Of a stretch of DNA of 7,598 nucleotides, positions 4,735-7,598 are shown piece by piece. A program made the translations under genes and the position numbers. How positions within the stretch are numbered: position 1 is the stretch's first letter; every line of letters starts with the position of its first letter. The stretch comes from JAJCYE01 sp036260105. GTDB lineage: Bacteria > Actinomycetota > CADDZG01 > JAHWKV01. The notes below the pieces were generated by a model that was given only the letters and a program-made list of their open reading frames with translations, made no database searches and was not told where the DNA came from. The stretch is taken from NCBI GenBank assembly GCA_036260105.1, contig DATAAN010000192.1, positions 1 to 7,598 on the forward strand, read 5' to 3'.

Positions 4735-7230
4735 ATGAACGTCTGCACCGTGACGGTTCGCCGCAGGCTGCCCTACGCCCGCGTCCTCGCCGACTCGCTT
4801 CTGGAGCAGCACCCGGACGCCCGGTTCACCGTGCTGATCCTGGACGACCCCTTCGAGGAACAGTGGCAGGACGGGCTGGAGATGCTCTCGCCCTCGGACA
4901 TCGGCATATCGGGTCCGGAGCTGCACAACCTTGCGATGCTCCTCAGCCTGGACGACCTGCACCTCGCCTGCATTCCCCGGCTGCTCAAGTTCCTTCTCGC
5001 AACCAGCGGAGAGCCTCACGTCTATCTGGCCGATGACGTACGGGTCTACGGCCGTCTCGACTCGCTTCGTCGCATGATCGAGGAACGGGGCCTCGTCCTC
5101 ACGCCCCGGGCGCCCCTCTCGCTGCCGGCCGACGGCCTTACCCCGGACCAGGCCCAGCTGCTCAGCATCGGTCTGTACAACAGCGGGCTGATCGGCGTGG
5201 CGCCGACCGCCGGCGAGTTCCTCGACTGGTGGATCGAGGCCATGCGCACCGAGTCGCGGCGGAACCTCCCCACGGCGGCGGTTCTGGAGAGCTCGGCGCA
5301 GCCAAAGGCGATTCCGTTCACCCGCATCCTGGACATGGGCTCCCGCTTCCAGCACGGCTCTTTCTCGGCGTCCAACAGCTTCGTCTCGTTCTGGAACGTG
5401 TGGGCCCAAGAGCTTGCCGGAGGCGGTGAGCGCTGGACGGCCGGGGGAGAGCCGCTGACGCTTTTCCGCTTCGAGGGCTTCAATCCGGAGGTACCGCACC
5501 TGCTGTCGGTCGACCAGGGGCCGCGCCCCAGGGTCCTGCTCAGCCAGCGGCTCGACGTGGCCGAGATAACGCTCGACTACAACGCCCGCCTGGCGAACGC
5601 CGGCTTTGAGGAGGCGTCGAAGATACCCGCCGGGTTCGAGAAGCTCCCGGGCGGCCTGACCGTCGACGCCCGCATGCGGTTCGTCTATCGCAAGGCGTAC
5701 AAGGCCTATCTGGACGGCCTCGCTCCACAGCCTCCCGACCCGTTCGACCGCTTCGACTCCGAGGCGTTCGTCGACTGGCTCAACGCGCCCGACGAGGAAG
5801 GCTTCGCCCCCGCGGTGCCGCGGTATCTCCTGGCGCTCTACGAGGAGCGGCTGGACCTCAAGGCGGCGTATCCCGGTCTGGCCCACGCCGACGCGGGGCG
5901 CTACCTGGACTGGGTCATGCGGTACGGGGCTAAGGAGGCGCAGATCCCGCCGGAGCTCTGCCGGTTCGACCAGTCCATCCGCCGCTCGCCCGCCGACGAC
6001 CGGGCCGAGGCGGCAAGCCCCGGAACACTGAGGCGCCGCGAGCTGCGCCCGCTTGGCCTCAACGTCGCCGGCTACTTCAAGGCGGAGTCGGGTGTCGGAG
6101 AGATGGCCCGGCTGGTTCTGTCCGGAGTCGAGCAGTCCGGACTTCCGTACTCCACGTTCGCCTACCAGGCGCGCTACAGCCGCCAGAACCACAGCTTCAC
6201 CCCCACCGGGGAGAAGTTCGCCTACGGTGTGAACCTTTTCTGCGTGAACGCCGACGAGCTCTACCCGCTGGTGCGGGACACGGGGCCGAAGATTCTCGAC
6301 AACCGCTACAACGTCGCCTTGTGGTGGTGGGAGCTCGACGAGTTCCCCGAGATCCCGGCCGACACGGAGAAGCTGTTCGACGAGGTCTGGGTCGGGACCG
6401 ATCACGTCGCCCGGGCCGTCCGGGCCCGCACCGGCAAGCCGGTGCACCGCATCCCGGTCCCCATCCGGCACATGGACACGCCGCCCGACCGCGAGGGCCT
6501 CGGCCTGCCGGACAACTTCCTGTTCCTGTTCACCTTCGACTTCCTGAGCGCCTTTTCCCGGAAGAACCCCCTCGGGGTGATCGAGGCTTTCAGCCGCGCC
6601 TTCAAGCCCGGCGAAGGCCCCGTCCTGGTCATCAAGAGCATCAACGGCACCGCCGAGGTAGCGGCGCTGGAGGTCCTGCGCCTGGCGGCCGCCGGCCGCT
6701 CGGACATCCGGATCATCGACGGCTACCTGCCGCCCGAGCGCAAGGACGCCCTGATCGCCTCCTGCGACTGCTACGTCTCGCTGCACCGTGCCGAGGGGTA
6801 CGGCCTCGGCATGGCGGAGGCGGTCGCGCTCGGCAAGCCGGTGATCGCGACCAACTACTCCGGCAACCTCGAGTTCCTGAACGACGACAACAGCTACCTG
6901 GTGGGCTACGAGATGAGCTCGGTGCCGTCGGCCACCGGCCCGTACTCGGAGGGAGCGGCGTGGGCCGACCCGGACATCGACGAGGCCGCCGCGGCCATGA
7001 GGCGAGTCTTCGAGAACCGGCAGGAGGCCGAAGCCAAGGGCCGGCTGGCCCGGCAGCAGGCCCGCACGCTGCACACGCCGGAGCGAACGGCCCAGTTCCT
7101 GAGGCGCAGGCTGGCCGAGATCCAGCAAATCCAGCTGCAGAGGCAGAAGGAGGAGTTCCGCAAGCAGCTGAAGGCCGGACTCACCCGCCGCCTGAGCTTC
7201 CAGAGAGCGCCCGGCAGCCCCCAGAAGTAG
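4735..7230 (+). CDS. Two-domain glycosyltransferase: degenerate GT-A-like domain plus C-terminal GT4
   Basis: An 831-residue predicted cytoplasmic glycosyltransferase. Residues 1-280 resemble the GT-A (GT8-like) domain that typically begins CTIVARNYLPYARVL; here CTVTVRRRLPYARVL (4-18), which supports the ATG at 4735 despite no clear ribosome-binding site. Family landmarks follow: YLADDVRVYG (97-106), VLTPR (121-125), GLYNSGLIGV (146-155), FLDWW (162-166) and FRFEGFNPE (244-252). Several key positions are altered, so this half may be inactive. Residues about 310-415 form a linker region with FDSEAFVDWLNAP (340-352) and RYLLALYEERLDLK (363-376). From about 437 a GT4 domain begins: NVAGYFKAESGVGEMAR (443-459), WWWELDEFP, FDFLSAFSRKNPLG with donor-phosphate candidates R609/K610, and SLHRAEGYGLGMAEA containing the EX7E pair E687/E695, then GKPVIATNYSGN. 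The tail from about 790 is Gln/Lys/Arg-rich and likely helical. The gene diverges from the GT2-GT4 gene and converges with a GT2 gene 20 nt downstream. Sugar specificity is unknown. Confidence 0.9.
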   Translation: MNVCTVTVRRRLPYARVLADSLLEQHPDARFTVLILDDPFEEQWQDGLEMLSPSDIGISGPELHNLAMLLSLDDLHLACIPRLLKFLLATSGEPHVYLADDVRVYGRLDSLRRMIEERGLVLTPRAPLSLPADGLTPDQAQLLSIGLYNSGLIGVAPTAGEFLDWWIEAMRTESRRNLPTAAVLESSAQPKAIPFTRILDMGSRFQHGSFSASNSFVSFWNVWAQELAGGGERWTAGGEPLTLFRFEGFNPEVPHLLSVDQGPRPRVLLSQRLDVAEITLDYNARLANAGFEEASKIPAGFEKLPGGLTVDARMRFVYRKAYKAYLDGLAPQPPDPFDRFDSEAFVDWLNAPDEEGFAPAVPRYLLALYEERLDLKAAYPGLAHADAGRYLDWVMRYGAKEAQIPPELCRFDQSIRRSPADDRAEAASPGTLRRRELRPLGLNVAGYFKAESGVGEMARLVLSGVEQSGLPYSTFAYQARYSRQNHSFTPTGEKFAYGVNLFCVNADELYPLVRDTGPKILDNRYNVALWWWELDEFPEIPADTEKLFDEVWVGTDHVARAVRARTGKPVHRIPVPIRHMDTPPDREGLGLPDNFLFLFTFDFLSAFSRKNPLGVIEAFSRAFKPGEGPVLVIKSINGTAEVAALEVLRLAAAGRSDIRIIDGYLPPERKDALIASCDCYVSLHRAEGYGLGMAEAVALGKPVIATNYSGNLEFLNDDNSYLVGYEMSSVPSATGPYSEGAAWADPDIDEAAAAMRRVFENRQEAEAKGRLARQQARTLHTPERTAQFLRRRLAEIQQIQLQRQKEEFRKQLKAGLTRRLSFQRAPGSPQK

Positions 7231-7250
7231 CCGGGGTCCCGAAGGAGCGG

Positions 7251-7598
7251 TTAGTCGTTGTTCCGCAGGCGCTGCAGCAGCAGATGCGCCCACGCGATCA
7301 GCATCCGAACCAGCAGTCCGGCGACGATCAGCGGCAGTGCCACCCTCACGAGGCCCTTGGAGTTGCGGACCGCGTAGCGGATCATGCTGAAGTGGTGGTG
7401 GCGGATCATCCGGTACGGCGACCGCCGGCTGGACCCGGCTACGTGGTGCATCATCTGCGCCCCCGGGTAGTAGAGGGCCTTCCAGCCGGCCTCGTTCATC
7501 CGCTTGCAGAGATCGACGTCCTCGACGTACATGAAGAAGCCTTCGTCGAAGCCCTTGACCTGCTCGAAGGCCTCCCGGCGCACCATCATGGACGCCCC
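7251..7598 (-). CDS. GT2 family glycosyltransferase, C-terminal 115 residues (partial)
   Basis: The frame is open to the right edge, so the N-terminal part of the enzyme lies outside. The visible protein starts GASMMVRREAFEQVKGFDEG, matching the end of a WbbL-like GT2 catalytic domain. It is followed by MYVEDVDLCKRMNEAGW, whose Glu-Asp pair (residues 26-27 of the fragment) is the usual catalytic-base position, and by the histidine pair in MMHHVAG. After a His/Arg-rich stretch (MIRHHHFSMIRYAVR) comes one hydrophobic segment, VALPLIVAGLLVRMLIAWAHLLL, which should anchor the enzyme at the membrane. The protein ends RNND at a TAA. It is related to the N-terminal domain of the 825-residue protein but has a membrane anchor where that protein has a linker and a GT4 domain. 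ATG codons at 7589 and 7586 are internal methionines, not the start. It probably adds one sugar of the same surface glycan; the donor is unknown. Confidence 0.88.
   Translation of the reverse strand, partial: GASMMVRREAFEQVKGFDEGFFMYVEDVDLCKRMNEAGWKALYYPGAQMMHHVAGSSRRSPYRMIRHHHFSMIRYAVRNSKGLVRVALPLIVAGLLVRMLIAWAHLLLQRLRNND

Noticed and set aside
7231..7250. Possible terminator between the two convergent genes at the right
   Set aside because: The 20-nt gap has no convincing stem-loop and no T-tract on either strand.
4690..7293. An 867-codon open frame on the minus strand, opposite the 831-residue glycosyltransferase
   Set aside because: It lies entirely antisense to a gene with clear family motifs, and its translation is a low-complexity mix of Arg, Gly, Val, Leu and Asp without recognisable domains. 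Long antisense frames are expected in GC-rich coding DNA.
1..7598. Signs of a defence system, mobile element, CRISPR array or secondary-metabolite cluster
   Set aside because: No nuclease, transposase, integrase, repeat-spacer array or synthase motif was seen; all recognisable genes belong to glycan synthesis and export.

Overview
The window is GC-rich DNA with strongly G/C-biased third codon positions. It reads as part of a cell-surface polysaccharide locus from a high-GC bacterium, most likely an actinobacterium (Thermoleophilia, Acidimicrobiia or similar, possibly uncultured). The taxonomic guess rests on base composition, on the style of the fused glycosyltransferases, and on a Wzt-type ATPase without a carbohydrate-binding tail. 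No marker gene fixes the lineage. No RNA gene, insertion sequence, CRISPR array or phage gene is visible.

Layout, left to right. (1) At 1-195, minus strand, is the N-terminal 65 codons of a gene I do not recognise. It runs off the left edge and has a plausible promoter at 206-235. (2) At 196-395 is a non-coding divergent spacer. (3) At 396-2059, plus strand, is a translationally coupled pair for a polysaccharide ABC exporter: the membrane permease (Wzm type, 280 aa) and its ATPase (Wzt type, 274 aa), overlapping by 4 nt. (4) At 2064-4541, minus strand, is an 825-residue protein with an N-terminal GT2 (WbbL-like) glycosyltransferase joined to a C-terminal GT4 (GT-B fold) glycosyltransferase. 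It converges on wzt with only 4 nt between stop codons. (5) At 4542-4734 is a 193-nt divergent intergenic region with a perfect 12-bp palindrome, a longer inverted repeat and a 9-bp direct repeat. (6) At 4735-7230, plus strand, is an 831-residue protein with an N-terminal GT-A-like domain whose catalytic motifs look degenerate, a middle linker region and an apparently intact C-terminal GT4 domain. (7) At 7251-7598, minus strand, is the C-terminal part of another GT2 enzyme with a membrane segment, cut by the right edge.

Together these genes suggest an ABC-transporter-dependent pathway. Cytoplasmic glycosyltransferases build a glycan, probably on a lipid carrier, and Wzm/Wzt flips it across the membrane. 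Five glycosyltransferase domains lie on three polypeptides, two of them double-domain fusions. The sugar donors and the polymer cannot be told from the sequence. The gene families are all known. The points worth a second look are the domain fusions, the apparently inactivated GT-A half of the 831-residue protein, the tail-less Wzt, and the structured divergent promoter region. I do not see evidence for a wholly new system.
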